From Paraescarpia echinospica (taxonomy: Eukaryota; Annelida; Polychaeta; Sabellida; Siboglinidae): 64,000 nucleotides of DNA. Within the stretch, counting starts at the first letter, position 1, and each line of letters opens with the position of its first letter. The notes under the pieces were generated by a model that was given only the letters and a program-made list of their open reading frames with translations, was not told the DNA's origin and did no database searches. A program made the translations under genes and the position numbers. The stretch is taken from the NCBI GenBank assembly GCA_020002185.1, contig CM034541.1, forward strand, positions 26,689,076 through 26,753,075, given 5' to 3'. This document shows positions 56,901-60,619 of this stretch, piece by piece.

Positions 56901-59271
56901 CGATGACAATCCGTTGCGTTGCGATGCTGGCGCTCTGGCTAACCATTGATGGATGCATCGGCATGCCGGATGGCAATGCTGGCGGCATCGAGCTGCTCAT
57001 GCAATCAATGATGAATGGCGATCAAGAGAATTTCCGGCTGGCTGGATGCCGGCAGACAGCTCCGGCATCAAAAGGCATCTGAGACGAACCGATCGATGGA
57101 AGGCGTGGGCATCGACATCAGATCAGAAGGAGTCGATCCGGATCCGATCGGTTTGCGGATCAGTGGAGACCTCTCGTGTCCAGGTACGTATTGTCCTGCC
57201 ACCTGTGACAACAGACAGACATTGTAAACATACCTTAGCCACCATATTAGTTGTATAAAAAACTATAAATATTCAAGACAAAATCAACCAGACTGTGTAC
57301 ATATATAACCATAAGGTATACTTTTCAGGTTTGTTATGAATACATAATCATGATTATTATAATTACATTATATTGTGAATGTTATTATGTGGGTGCCAGA
57401 TATGGAAGATGAATGAGGGTGACATTGAGAATTTGGACACATGCCACTTTTTAGTTCTAGTTCTAGTTGTTTCCAGCACTCGGCAACGTTCTATTAACTG
57501 ATTAGTCTGTACATATATTGTGGCTAGAATGTTATGGTCTTAAAAGGTCTCATTCAACAAGTCAGCCTTTTTCAGAATATAATCGCCAAGCCGACCTTTC
57601 TGGGTGGTCACTGCCAGGGTGCTTGTCGTCATCAGTGGTTCTTTTACGTCCCAAATTGAGGTGGGACGAACATTAACATGATGTCTGAGTCACGAGGGAT
57701 ACACAGTCCCCAATGTTGAGAGCCAGGTTTTTACACCAAATACCATGCCTGCTTAGTCTGGGTTTTGAACTCATAGCACCGACATGCCAGGCGGATGTGC
57801 TAATCACTACACTATCGCACGCTCTCAATACATGTACAATATTGAAGACAAGATGGTTATCTCAAAGAAAGACATCCTGACAACAACAGCAGAAGAGAAG
57901 ATCAGTGGTGGCATATAAAGATGGACATGGACTGGGCACGTACTGAGGATGAATGAAACCAGCCACTGTCTGACAGGGACACTGACAGTATTAACGTGGA
58001 CCACCCAACAATAACAAAGATCAACTGTTGAAACAGAAAGAGACCAACTGGGATGGAGACCATGGAATGACTCAATATACAGTCAGACACGGAACAAGAT
58101 CGAGAACATGGAATGACTCAATATGTATAGTTAGACATGGAACAAGATGGAGAACACGGAATGACTCAATATGTATAGTCAGACACAGAACAAGATGGAG
58201 AACATGGAATGACTCAATATGTATAGTCAGTCGCAGAACAAGAAGGAGAACATGGAATGACTCAATATGTATAGTCAGACACGGAACAAGATGGAGAACA
58301 TGGAATGACTCAATATGTATAGTCAGACACAGAACAAGATGGAGAACATGGAATGACTCAATATGTATAGTCAGTCGCAGAACAAGAAGGAGAACATGGA
58401 ATGACTCAATATGTATAGTCAGACACGGAACAAGATGGAGAACATGGAATGACTCAATATGTATAGTCAGACACAGAACAAGATGGAGAACATGGAATGA
58501 CTCAATATGTATAGTCAGTCGCAAAACAAGAAGGAGAACATGGAATGACTCAATATGTATAGTCAGACATGGAACAAGATGGAGAACATGGAATGACTCA
58601 ATACGTATAGTCAGACACAGAACAAGATGGAGAACATGGAATGACTCAATATGTATAGTCAGTCGCAGAACAAGAAGGAGAACATGGAATGACTCAATAT
58701 GTATAGTCAGACACGAAACAAGATGGAGAATATGGAATGACTCAATACGTATAGTCAGACATGGAACAAGATGGGGAACATGGAATGACTCAATATGTAT
58801 ACTTAGACGCAGAACAAGATGGAGAAGTTACATAGCAGCCTTATGGACTAAAAAGTCTGAAGAGGAGAGGTGAGACAAAACGAATCGATGGCATTACTAC
58901 TGCAATCATACCTACACATGCCTGCAGCCCATAATTAGTCTCCTGGACATAAGGTTGACAGAGCCCACATTGTATTCACACAACAAATAAATATATGCAA
59001 TGACATCACCTCAGTTCTCTCAAAATGTCACTTTTTAAAAGTATGCGTAGTTTTGAGCACTAACTGAAAAACTACTGAAACTGATCATTTTACAGCTGAA
59101 TCCGCGAGTGTACAAAACTTAATTTTATAATTTTGCAACTTAATGCCCACTTTGCTGTGGACTGATCTTACCAGTTGTTGGACAGATGGTACTGATGACG
59201 AAGCACTGTCCGTCCCCGCGCCAACTGATGCGTGTCCGTCCGTCGTCCCCCACAGACTCCACCCTCACTGG
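28087..59271 (-). CDS. ELP1: ELP1 / IKAP, Elongator complex scaffold subunit (28 exons seen; N-terminus outside)
   Basis: ELP1 is the largest Elongator subunit. It scaffolds ELP2 and the ELP3 catalytic subunit for carboxymethylation-type modification of wobble uridine in tRNAs, in the cytoplasm. The exons below spell a collinear match to ELP1: WD40 propellers ([54 protein letters not shown]), then helical TPR-like repeats ([68 protein letters not shown]) and the C-terminal dimerisation region with the basic [17 protein letters not shown] tract, closing on WKLSLL. Visible exons total about 3.45 kb, near 1,150 residues; animal ELP1 is near 1,300, so roughly 200 N-terminal residues are missing on the right. 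Phases agree at all but two junctions, so the gene looks functional. Confidence 0.93.
28215..28640 (+). mobile_element. full-length ~420-bp MITE with ~30-bp terminal inverted repeats
   Basis: The left end reads TGACATGCCACAGAAAAGTG then GGTATTAAGT; the right end read inward is TGACCTGCCGTAGCAAACTG then GGTATTAGGT. No coding. The internal order (ttggattccac, ctttaaaatgatatctcag, tttttgatttattgc, ggctagttttggctcgtgt) is shared with 44270-44430, 45155-47310, 58890-59165, 59820-59945, 60100-60440 and 63925-63990. An aatat word flanks both ends and could be a target duplication. It sits in the ELP1 intron between the last two exons. Confidence 0.75.
29011..29092 (-). CDS. ELP1: ELP1 exon, penultimate
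   Basis: Acceptor tattgcag|GGG at 29092, donor CTGG|GTAGGT. Encodes [18 protein letters not shown] then LKARPDQQL; GPxSTANxI is a conserved C-terminal ELP1 motif. Ends phase 1. Confidence 0.88.
29569..29700. repeat. (GT)n microsatellite at a LINE 3' tail
   Basis: About 60 bp pure GT followed by degenerate GT/GCAT sequence, directly downstream (minus strand) of the 3' end of the 29745-32905 LINE. Confidence 0.95.
29745..32905 (-). mobile_element. jockey/CR1-like LINE, 3' half, interrupted by a nested LINE
   Basis: The longest intact RT frame in the window is 30232-31080: [33 protein letters not shown] (YADD catalytic motif present), [40 protein letters not shown] and a full C-terminal thumb/tail region. 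Upstream pieces ([10 protein letters not shown].., [15 protein letters not shown], 31090-31470) continue after the nested insert with [13 protein letters not shown] (32640-32690) and end near 32900. The 3' part has the palindromic hairpin at 29829-29872. It lies in an ELP1 intron in the same orientation as the gene. Truncated and without endonuclease. Confidence 0.85.
31473..32638 (+). mobile_element. nested LINE fragment with PHD-like finger after the RT
   Basis: Plus-strand pieces: [35 protein letters not shown] (palm, YEDD), [13 protein letters not shown], then [31 protein letters not shown] and, one frameshift later, CKRC. Together these form a CxxC/CxxC/HxxC/CxxC finger. The thumb/C-terminal region follows: [42 protein letters not shown]. 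It ends in a gatgatgatga tail. TTAGC at 31468-31472 and 32639-32643 is a 5-bp target duplication, and the host LINE reading resumes across it. Confidence 0.85.
32907..32965. repeat. (TG)n microsatellite
   Basis: Nearly pure TG dinucleotide of about 58 bp just left of an ELP1 exon, on its donor side. Confidence 0.97.
33006..33172 (-). CDS. ELP1: ELP1 exon, C-terminal dimerisation region
   Basis: Acceptor cttgctgtag|GT at 33172 (phase 1 in), donor GCTATG|GTAAG (phase 0 out). Encodes [38 protein letters not shown], then GPMGQVAM. The tandem array at 33173-33720 begins at its acceptor. Confidence 0.88.
33165..33720. repeat. ~55-bp minisatellite that copies the ELP1 splice acceptor
   Basis: About ten units built from 'cttcaccaacagcaaggatg', 'aggatacttcatgagatact' and 'tcatgagagcagaca'. 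The first unit contains the acceptor and first bases of the exon at 33172. At least two further units (near 33211 and 33378) keep an AG dinucleotide (ctgtag or ctatag on the minus strand) at the same place. Confidence 0.9.
33722..34175. repeat. ~15-bp minisatellite (tgcctcagtctgtca)n
   Basis: About 30 imperfect units with variants (aatg, cacaagaatgt, ttggtg). Three long plus-strand frames (Ser/Cys/Gln/Val-rich) are by-products of the multiple-of-three unit. Confidence 0.95.
34198..34325 (-). CDS. ELP1: ELP1 exon with basic tract
   Basis: Acceptor ggttgcag|G at 34325 (phase 2 in), donor ATGAAAG|GTGACA (phase 1 out). Encodes [20 protein letters not shown] then [20 protein letters not shown]. 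The basic SRRKAERKR stretch corresponds to the conserved positively charged region of ELP1 linked to tRNA binding. Confidence 0.92.
34743..34896 (-). CDS. ELP1: ELP1 exon, Ser-rich acidic linker
   Basis: Donor TCAGG|GTGAGG. Acceptor inferred at aaaag|GT (34896), which fits phase 1 from the upstream exon. Encodes [20 protein letters not shown] then a Ser/Arg-rich stretch ([20 protein letters not shown]), matching the 'SDLFSETSS...SGS' linker of ELP1. Confidence 0.82.
35250..35345. repeat. TA-rich microsatellite
   Basis: Repeated atatatatattaataattata units next to the ELP1 donor at 35355. Confidence 0.9.
35355..35529 (-). CDS. ELP1: ELP1 exon
   Basis: Acceptor atcctacag|ATG at 35529, donor TTGATGG|GTACGT. 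Encodes [20 protein letters not shown] then [20 protein letters not shown] and [12 protein letters not shown]. IETNxKP is a strongly conserved ELP1 motif. Confidence 0.95.
35590..36150. other. ELP1 intron, no repeat recognised
   Basis: Unremarkable AT-rich intron. The 65-codon frame at 35850-36047 is not supported as a gene. Confidence 0.5.
36154..36216 (-). CDS. ELP1: ELP1 exon (21 codons)
   Basis: Acceptor acccacag|GAT at 36216. Donor GTG|GTCAGT was chosen over a GTAAAT four bases further because only it keeps phase 0 and gives EALRV|MYKFG. Encodes [20 protein letters not shown]. Confidence 0.9.
36625..36790 (+). mobile_element. LINE RT C-terminal fragment
   Basis: Encodes [20 protein letters not shown] then [17 protein letters not shown], the 'GRPK.TW..TI..DL......W' tail of a non-LTR element, intronic in ELP1 and on the opposite strand. 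Bounded on the right by taagtctaagt. Confidence 0.7.
36985..37046 (-). CDS. ELP1: ELP1 exon (small)
   Basis: Acceptor ttttgtag|CA at 37046, donor GCTGAT|GTAAGAC. Encodes [20 protein letters not shown] with the first codon shared; corresponds to the 'GKL.E..KH.DAA..L' helix of ELP1. Confidence 0.92.
37596..37775. mobile_element. pogo/Tigger-like MITE, second copy (inverted)
   Basis: Matches 5161-5339 in reverse: 'cagtaaagtat', 'ggccacttttgctta', 'ttgcaattaaggtcaccctg' on the minus strand, with cactg-type ends. Located 30 bp from an ELP1 donor. Confidence 0.65.
37807..38008 (-). CDS. ELP1: ELP1 exon, TPR-like region
   Basis: Acceptor aacttatag|AAG at 38008, donor CTCGCAG|GTGAGT. Encodes [60 protein letters not shown] and DLGRNLA. 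NWRQA.C.A matches the conserved 'NWKQALCVAAQL' helix. Confidence 0.95.
38095..38705. repeat. 42-bp minisatellite, ~14 copies, in an ELP1 intron
   Basis: Unit 'gaagtgagggcactgtttca' plus 'ctaagataatggaagaagccaa', with minor variants (ttag, aattg, cacag). Being divisible by three it makes long minus-strand frames ([14 protein letters not shown] repeats), which are artefacts. Confidence 0.96.
38995..39225 (-). mobile_element. tRNA-derived SINE
   Basis: On the minus strand the head has an A-box-like region 'gcgatagcaatgtggtta' and the B box GGGTTCAAATCC near 39163, then a body with cttgggcaagttcattcac and ccagttcattcagctg, 'tacctggctatagaca', ending near 38995. The body recurs in 42020-42145. 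It abuts the ELP1 acceptor side but leaves the exon at 39245 intact. Confidence 0.7.
39245..39342 (-). CDS. ELP1: ELP1 exon
   Basis: Acceptor gtgtctag|GA at 39342, donor TACAAG|GTAA. Encodes [20 protein letters not shown] then [12 protein letters not shown], matching 'PE.FPECL.L.....LY.EAL.L' of ELP1. Confidence 0.93.
40018..40141 (-). CDS. ELP1: ELP1 exon
   Basis: Acceptor tttgcag|GAT at 40141, donor AAATGTG|GTCAGC. Encodes [20 protein letters not shown] then [31 protein letters not shown] is among the most conserved ELP1 motifs. Confidence 0.96.
40312..40440 (-). mobile_element. retroposon 3' end with (ATAAG)n tail
   Basis: Three or four ataag units followed by tgctttattgtctgaactgt and gagaacagacatgac. 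On the minus strand this is a LINE/SINE 3' end terminating '...gacaataaagca(ttatc)n'. Same style as the LINE tails at 7983 and 14712. Confidence 0.55.
40438..40590. repeat. 53-bp tandem duplication spanning the ELP1 exon/donor border
   Basis: 'gagctctgggccaccagaag' occurs at about 40439, 40493 and 40546. The last is exonic. The two copies to the left each hold a perfect cttg/gtgagtgg-type donor on the minus strand (GT at 40536-40537, used, and 40483-40484, decoy). Confidence 0.92.
40538..40701 (-). CDS. ELP1: ELP1 exon with duplicated donor
   Basis: Acceptor ttgtgtgacag|CC at 40701, donor CACAAG|GTGAGTGG. Encodes [40 protein letters not shown] and [14 protein letters not shown]. The next exon continues DPKEYLPF, as expected. 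Use of the copied donor 53 bp downstream would change the reading frame. Confidence 0.95.
40725..41180. other. ELP1 intron, nothing recognised
   Basis: No repeat or secondary gene is seen in this intron. Confidence 0.5.
41184..41269 (-). CDS. ELP1: ELP1 exon
   Basis: Acceptor atccacag|G at 41269, donor CTGCCAA|GTGAGT. Encodes [20 protein letters not shown] then LDKIKSLP; 'SILT..V.KTTP.LE..L.K' is the family pattern. Confidence 0.92.
41490..41570. repeat. (TA)n microsatellite
   Basis: Two TA runs around a ttataca interruption, close to the ELP1 donor at 41605. Confidence 0.95.
41605..41748 (-). CDS. ELP1: ELP1 exon
   Basis: Acceptor tctctcag|A at 41748, donor GCATCCAG|GTAATC. Encodes [20 protein letters not shown] then [24 protein letters not shown].xMY and KxDxVCDxxR are conserved. 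Confidence 0.94.
42020..42145 (-). mobile_element. SINE body fragment (second copy)
   Basis: Shares 'cgtcttaacttctctggaaag'-like, 'tgtctatagccaggta' and 'gaatgaactgg' with 38995-39225. The tRNA head is absent, and the LINE fragment begins at its right end. Confidence 0.65.
42125..43200 (+). mobile_element. L2/CR1-like LINE, 5'-truncated 3' half
   Basis: Plus strand, opposite to ELP1: [20 protein letters not shown] (42165-42215), [11 protein letters not shown] (palm, YADD-type site read FVDD, 42270), [51 protein letters not shown] (42603-42660) and [20 protein letters not shown], to a stop at 43074, then the 3' UTR. It is the closest relative in the window of the 11116-15110 element and shows what that element has lost. 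Confidence 0.88.
43254..43412 (-). CDS. ELP1: ELP1 exon
   Basis: Acceptor gtgtgcag|G at 43412 (chosen over an AG seven bases inside because it keeps phase), donor CTTTT|GTAAGT. Encodes [40 protein letters not shown] and [12 protein letters not shown], matching the most conserved part of ELP1. Confidence 0.97.
43800..44200. repeat. ~36-bp minisatellite, ~11 copies, in an ELP1 intron
   Basis: Unit 'cctcaataattaacacaaac' plus 'ctaacagtttattttc'. Variants acttt/atttt and aacaatta/aataattc are mixed along the array. Confidence 0.95.
44270..44430 (-). mobile_element. MITE-family fragment
   Basis: Contains 'gatatttcaacaaatgagg', 'atcagtggaatccaaaact' and 'gcaacttaaaacccacttgg', i.e. the reverse of the left half of the full copy at 28215-28640. 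Confidence 0.7.
44464..44653 (-). CDS. ELP1: ELP1 exon, start of the helical region
   Basis: Acceptor tatgttccag|AG at 44653. It was preferred over a nearby ttgcag because only it continues phase 1 from the upstream exon. Donor GACCA|GTAAGT. Encodes [40 protein letters not shown] and [27 protein letters not shown] and [18 protein letters not shown] are hallmark ELP1 motifs. Confidence 0.97.
45042..45144 (-). CDS. ELP1: ELP1 exon
   Basis: Acceptor tcaacag|CTG at 45144, donor CTAGCAG|GTAAGT. Encodes [20 protein letters not shown] then [14 protein letters not shown]; 'ASNITSF.....LLLTTHSHTC' in other animals. Confidence 0.95.
45160..45640. repeat. ~78-bp satellite made from the MITE terminus, ~6 copies
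   Basis: Unit: 'catgtgacctgtcacagtga', 'accgggtataaagtcccaca', 'ggcctattctgcacgagagc', 'caaaaatagctgtctaggt'. The first 40 bases are the MITE terminal repeat and the rest is the adjoining MITE sequence. Copies are very similar, so the array is young. Confidence 0.95.
45957..46010 (-). CDS. ELP1: ELP1 exon (18 codons)
   Basis: Acceptor tttcaag|GAG at 46010, donor GTAGAG|GTATGT. Encodes [18 protein letters not shown]; 'VLGLTDRCRFFINDIE' in human. Confidence 0.94.
46590..47040. repeat. ~57-bp satellite made from the MITE interior, ~8 copies
   Basis: Unit: 'gagctttacaatgatgcctc', 'atttgttgaaataacatcag', 'tagctattgatttatt'. This word order occurs once in the MITE copy at 28215-28640 (ctttaaaatgatatctcag ... 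tttttgatttattgc). The array grades directly into the remaining right half of a MITE at 47040-47310. Confidence 0.92.
47040..47310 (+). mobile_element. MITE right half
   Basis: Follows 28350-28640 in order: gagaaacgaggtcattttga, ttattgctttcta, cgacaaaatcacaa, 'ggctcgtgtgcagaatgggc', ending at a terminal-repeat remnant 'gagactttatacccggttcc'. Confidence 0.75.
47326..47423 (-). CDS. ELP1: ELP1 exon
   Basis: Acceptor tttttcag|AT at 47423, donor GGTGAG|GTATAT. Encodes [20 protein letters not shown] then [12 protein letters not shown], continuing EAVLGLTE in the next exon. The family pattern is '..PW......PVRFPYPC....V..IG.EE'. The donor touches a TA repeat at the end of the MITE. Confidence 0.85.
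48115..48240 (+). mobile_element. tRNA-derived SINE head
   Basis: 'gcagtggtctaacagtagag' (A-box-like) and caccagacagttggctgagg, then a degraded B-box region 'taaatcccacacggggg'. It is not a folded functional tRNA. Confidence 0.5.
48350..48478. repeat. C-rich polypyrimidine repeat
   Basis: 'cagccccccaccccctcccc' type ~20-bp units, about six copies. Strong strand asymmetry (C/T on plus, G/A on minus), so it could form triplex or G-quadruplex structures in the ELP1 transcript (G-rich on the transcript strand). Confidence 0.9.
48746..48846 (-). CDS. ELP1: ELP1 exon
   Basis: Acceptor agggacag|T at 48846, donor ACACCTG|GTGAGT. Encodes [20 protein letters not shown] then [13 protein letters not shown]; 'Q.ADGQ..KY' is the family pattern. 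Phase agrees on both sides. Confidence 0.85.
49000..49180 (-). mobile_element. LINE RT fragment in an ELP1 intron
   Basis: Minus strand: [49 protein letters not shown]. This is the 'L...G.P.K.V..IK..Y......V...G' segment between two RT core motifs, cut on both sides. Confidence 0.75.
49452..49607 (-). CDS. ELP1: ELP1 exon with repeat-embedded acceptor
   Basis: Donor ATCACAAA|GTAAGC is clear. The core [17 protein letters not shown] then [16 protein letters not shown] matches 'LLTWI.ED.FL' onward in ELP1. The 5' border is uncertain: gtgttgcag|C at 49607 is the nearest AG acceptor, and an 81-bp repeat supplies a second in-frame one (gtgttacag|T at 49688). Both need incoming phase 2, whereas the upstream exon as drawn ends in phase 0. 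Confidence 0.7.
49555..49755. repeat. ~81-bp tandem repeat overlapping the ELP1 exon start, ~2.5 copies
   Basis: 'aaatggtaacacatgagtgg', 'atgtgtatgtgtgttaggtg' and 'tgtcaacgctgcaacacaga' recur diverged 81 bp to the right, with a third partial copy. The left copy covers the exon 5' end and its acceptor. Confidence 0.88.
50105..50365 (+). mobile_element. dispersed repeat, second copy of 26545-26800
   Basis: Same order of words as 26545-26800 (gaacatcaaagggtat, cagcccgact, aataaagcttgttttgaaac, gtcttaagaacattgtatta). Confidence 0.78.
50469..50602 (-). CDS. ELP1: ELP1 exon
   Basis: Acceptor gtatgttgcag|AT at 50602 completes the Asp codon opened by the upstream exon. Donor GATCCC|GTATTT is the best nearby but weak. 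Encodes [20 protein letters not shown] then [20 protein letters not shown]. This part of ELP1 is poorly conserved. Confidence 0.75.
50841..50943 (+). mobile_element. 103-bp LINE 3' end with 9-bp target duplication
   Basis: Nearly identical to the last ~90 bp of 31473-32638 (cacgggaccgtgtcaagtgg, aagagggcaattgga, cagcagagcctggaaacacc), ending agatgatg. AATTTGCAG at 50832-50840 and 50944-50952 flanks it. Confidence 0.9.
51381..51551 (-). CDS. ELP1: ELP1 exon, WD40 region
   Basis: Acceptor ctttccag|CA at 51551, donor GTAAAAG|GTAATC. Encodes [40 protein letters not shown] and [22 protein letters not shown] and P.NQV.F are conserved. Confidence 0.95.
51560..52040. other. ELP1 intron, nothing recognised
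   Basis: An 81-codon plus-strand frame here has no supporting features. Confidence 0.5.
52045..52525. repeat. 33-bp minisatellite, ~14 copies, in an ELP1 intron
   Basis: Unit 'ttatttatgctactctgcca' plus 'ccatctcacacaa'. It ends about 50 bp from the ELP1 donor at 52578. Long plus-strand frames of 160-170 codons are artefacts of the unit length. Confidence 0.97.
52578..52802 (-). CDS. ELP1: ELP1 exon, WD40 propeller
   Basis: Acceptor tcttacag|TT at 52802, donor GACGGAG|GTAAAT. Encodes [60 protein letters not shown] and [27 protein letters not shown] is an ELP1 signature. Confidence 0.97.
52880..53690 (+). mobile_element. LINE RT fragment
   Basis: Plus strand, opposite to ELP1: [38 protein letters not shown] (FADD palm motif), [38 protein letters not shown], then diverged C-terminal sequence to about 53690. 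Frameshifted, 5'-truncated. Confidence 0.88.
53949..54002. repeat. (CCAC)n(CATC)n microsatellite
   Basis: About 40 bp of ccac repeat then atcc repeat, preceded by cattcattcactcattc. Confidence 0.95.
54188..54290 (-). CDS. ELP1: ELP1 exon, WD40 region
   Basis: Acceptor cccgacag|GTG at 54290. Donor TTACA|GTCGGT was chosen for phase; it gives KSY|IELWAVG. Encodes [20 protein letters not shown] then [14 protein letters not shown]; '.V....WN.DSSVLAVW.ED' is the family pattern. Confidence 0.92.
54746..55908. repeat. 35-bp minisatellite, ~33 copies, in an ELP1 intron
   Basis: Unit 'tagaacactttcagccacaa' plus 'catgtagtcacagaa'. Copies are nearly identical and differ mainly at the second base of 'tag/tgg', which switches between A and G in blocks. 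First and last units have catata in place of catgta. Confidence 0.98.
56092..56215 (-). CDS. ELP1: ELP1 exon, WD40 region
   Basis: Acceptor tttccacag|A at 56215 (needs two bases from upstream), donor GTCAAG|GTCATT. Encodes [47 protein letters not shown] and FFExNGLxHGxFTLPF are ELP1 signatures. The exon that should supply the preceding bases was not found. Confidence 0.96.
56640..57170. other. GC-rich block inside an ELP1 intron
   Basis: Strikingly richer in GC and GATC/GGATG/GGCATC words than the flanks. Plus strand carries a 99-codon frame (56783-57082) with a possible signal-peptide-like stretch [16 protein letters not shown]; the minus strand carries a 128-codon frame (56614-57000). Neither matches a family I know. 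A perfect 8-bp hairpin GATGCCGG/CCGGCATC sits at 57045-57069. Could be inserted DNA, or it could hide the missing ELP1 exon. Confidence 0.5.
57171..57202 (-). CDS. ELP1: ELP1 short exon (candidate)
   Basis: Acceptor gttgtcacag|GT at 57202 completes the Gly codon opened at 59172. Encodes [10 protein letters not shown], which matches 'ARKVRVWNRE' at the right place, then donor GAGAG|GTCTCC. Reading on without splicing hits TGA after 15 codons. About 20 residues before PSGSLI are then still missing. Confidence 0.6.
57560..57830 (-). mobile_element. tRNA-derived SINE, near full length
   Basis: Minus strand: head 'gcgatagtgtagtgattagc' (A box), 'cggtgctatgagttcaaaac' (B box), then a body with 'tcgtgactcagacatcatg', 'gggacgtaaaagaacca' and a 3' part 'ggtcggcttggcgattatat'. 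A gggacgt(t)aaagaacc block is common in molluscan and other invertebrate SINEs. Confidence 0.75.
58055..58835. repeat. 48-bp minisatellite with 144-bp higher-order unit
   Basis: Unit 'cagacacggaacaagatgga' plus 'gaacatggaatgactcaata' plus 'tgtatagt', about 16 copies. Three unit types follow in fixed order (acacgg.. , acacag.. , gtcgcag..aagaagg), so the true period is 144 bp. The frame 58028-58873 (281 codons, 16-residue [16 protein letters not shown] repeats) is open throughout. Confidence 0.95.
58890..59165 (-). mobile_element. MITE-family fragment
   Basis: Words 'ataattagtctcctggacat', 'cactttttaaaagtatgc', 'aaaactactgaa' and 'gcaacttaatgcccactttg' match the reversed MITE half seen at 44270 and 60100. 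It ends 7 bp before the ELP1 exon donor at 59172. Confidence 0.65.
59172..59271 (-). CDS. ELP1: ELP1 exon, first seen (WD40)
   Basis: Acceptor ggtctgcag|CCA at 59271, donor ACAACTG|GTAAGA. Encodes [20 protein letters not shown] then [13 protein letters not shown]; '(I/V).WRGDG..F..S...P..G' is strongly conserved in ELP1. About 200 upstream residues should lie to the right. Confidence 0.93.
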
Positions 59272-59289
59272 CTGCAGACCAACAAGACA

Positions 59290-59815
59290 AACAGAAAAGA
59301 CTAATTAACACCATAACACCACTAATAAAATGATTTTTAATATCTGTATATAAATAAACAAAATATGTAAAATACTAATACAAATTAAATGTTATCAAGA
59401 GTTTTATCTTTATTCAGCCAAACTACTTCGTTGCACAACTTAGCAAATTACTTGTTAGAATAAAATACAAAATTGGAAATATATTAATTATATTTTCCAT
59501 TGGACATTCCACAAAGCCACCCTTTCAGTTTTTTTAACAGATTATCTGGTTATGATGGTTATCATCATGCAAAGTGGTTAATATGTTTTATGTGGCCTTC
59601 TATTCATATAGATGTAATGTACTGTAAATGTTGTCAAGATACAAGTAGTTTTTAAGATTAGAAGTTAGATTATGCAATTACCGATCTTTAAAATCTTAAA
59701 ACAAAGGTCATATATACTGTATATACAAAATGCAAGTTGACCAAAACTGACCAAATACACCAATTATGAACAGCACATAGAAATATTACCTTCAGAAAAA
59801 AATACAAGTACACAA
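59290..59815. other. probable ELP1 intron, nothing recognised
   Basis: AT-rich, without coding or repeat signal. Confidence 0.5.
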
Positions 59816-59819
59816 AATG

Positions 59820-60440
59820 AGTGCATCTAAAGATAAATAGGCACGAAGGCAACCTATACATGACCAGTAACTGAACTGGGTATTAAGTGACACAGGCCTA
59901 TTCTGCACTGAAGCCAAAAATAACTGTTTAGGTCATGGCCCGATTCTAAAACCTATGTAAGCAATCAACAACACAAGTCTGGTATAGATATAAAAAGACC
60001 AAATTAATGGATTATGTTTATTATGTGGATATGTGTAAGCATGTTTGGCACACTTGACGTTTAAGATGCTTATAAAAGGAAATGTGGACTCTATAACCCG
60101 TTGTCAAGCCTGTGACTTAAGCCCATACTAGTCTCCTGTACTTTAGGTTGATAGAGCCCACATTTAAACACAAAGCAGCAGTAGTATTCCTAAAGCAGAT
60201 AAATGAACTACATCACTACAGTAAACACACCTAAAACAGGCCTGTGACTAAGTCCATACTTAGTTTCCTGAACATAAGGTTGCCCGAGTTCATATTGTAT
60301 TCACACAACATGTAAATATTCTTGGAAGAGACGCAATGGCATGACTACGGTTCTCTCAAAACATCACTTTTTAAAAGTATGCTTAATTTTTAGCAATAAC
60401 TAAAAAACTACTGAAGATATTTCAACAAATTACATGTGAC
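59820..60440. mobile_element. MITE-family debris (several overlapping copies)
   Basis: 'gggtattaagtgacacaggc', 'ctattctgcactgaagccaa' and 'aaataactgtttaggtcatg' (59875-59937) are a MITE terminus. 'ctagtctcctgtactttagg' and 'ttagtttcctgaacataagg' (60128, 60260) plus 'cactttttaaaagtatgctt' (60363) repeat the inner part twice. Confidence 0.7.
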
Positions 60441-60619
60441 TCTCCAGGCCAAAAGGAGACGTTTCTAAAAAAAAGTTTGTTTTTATTGCATGTTTGGACA
60501 GAGCACATTCAGAAGGGAAAAATGATACCACAATGGTACTTATAGTCACCTTATTTCCAGAGACACAGCCATTTCAATGTCAAAAATGCTAAAAGTATGA
60601 TTTCAACAAAAGTTGCTTC

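Noticed and set aside
58028..58873. 281-codon frame, the second longest in the window, as a possible gene
   Set aside because: Made of 48-bp repeats with an equally open minus-strand frame; treated as a repeat. Kept only as a low-probability transcript to check.
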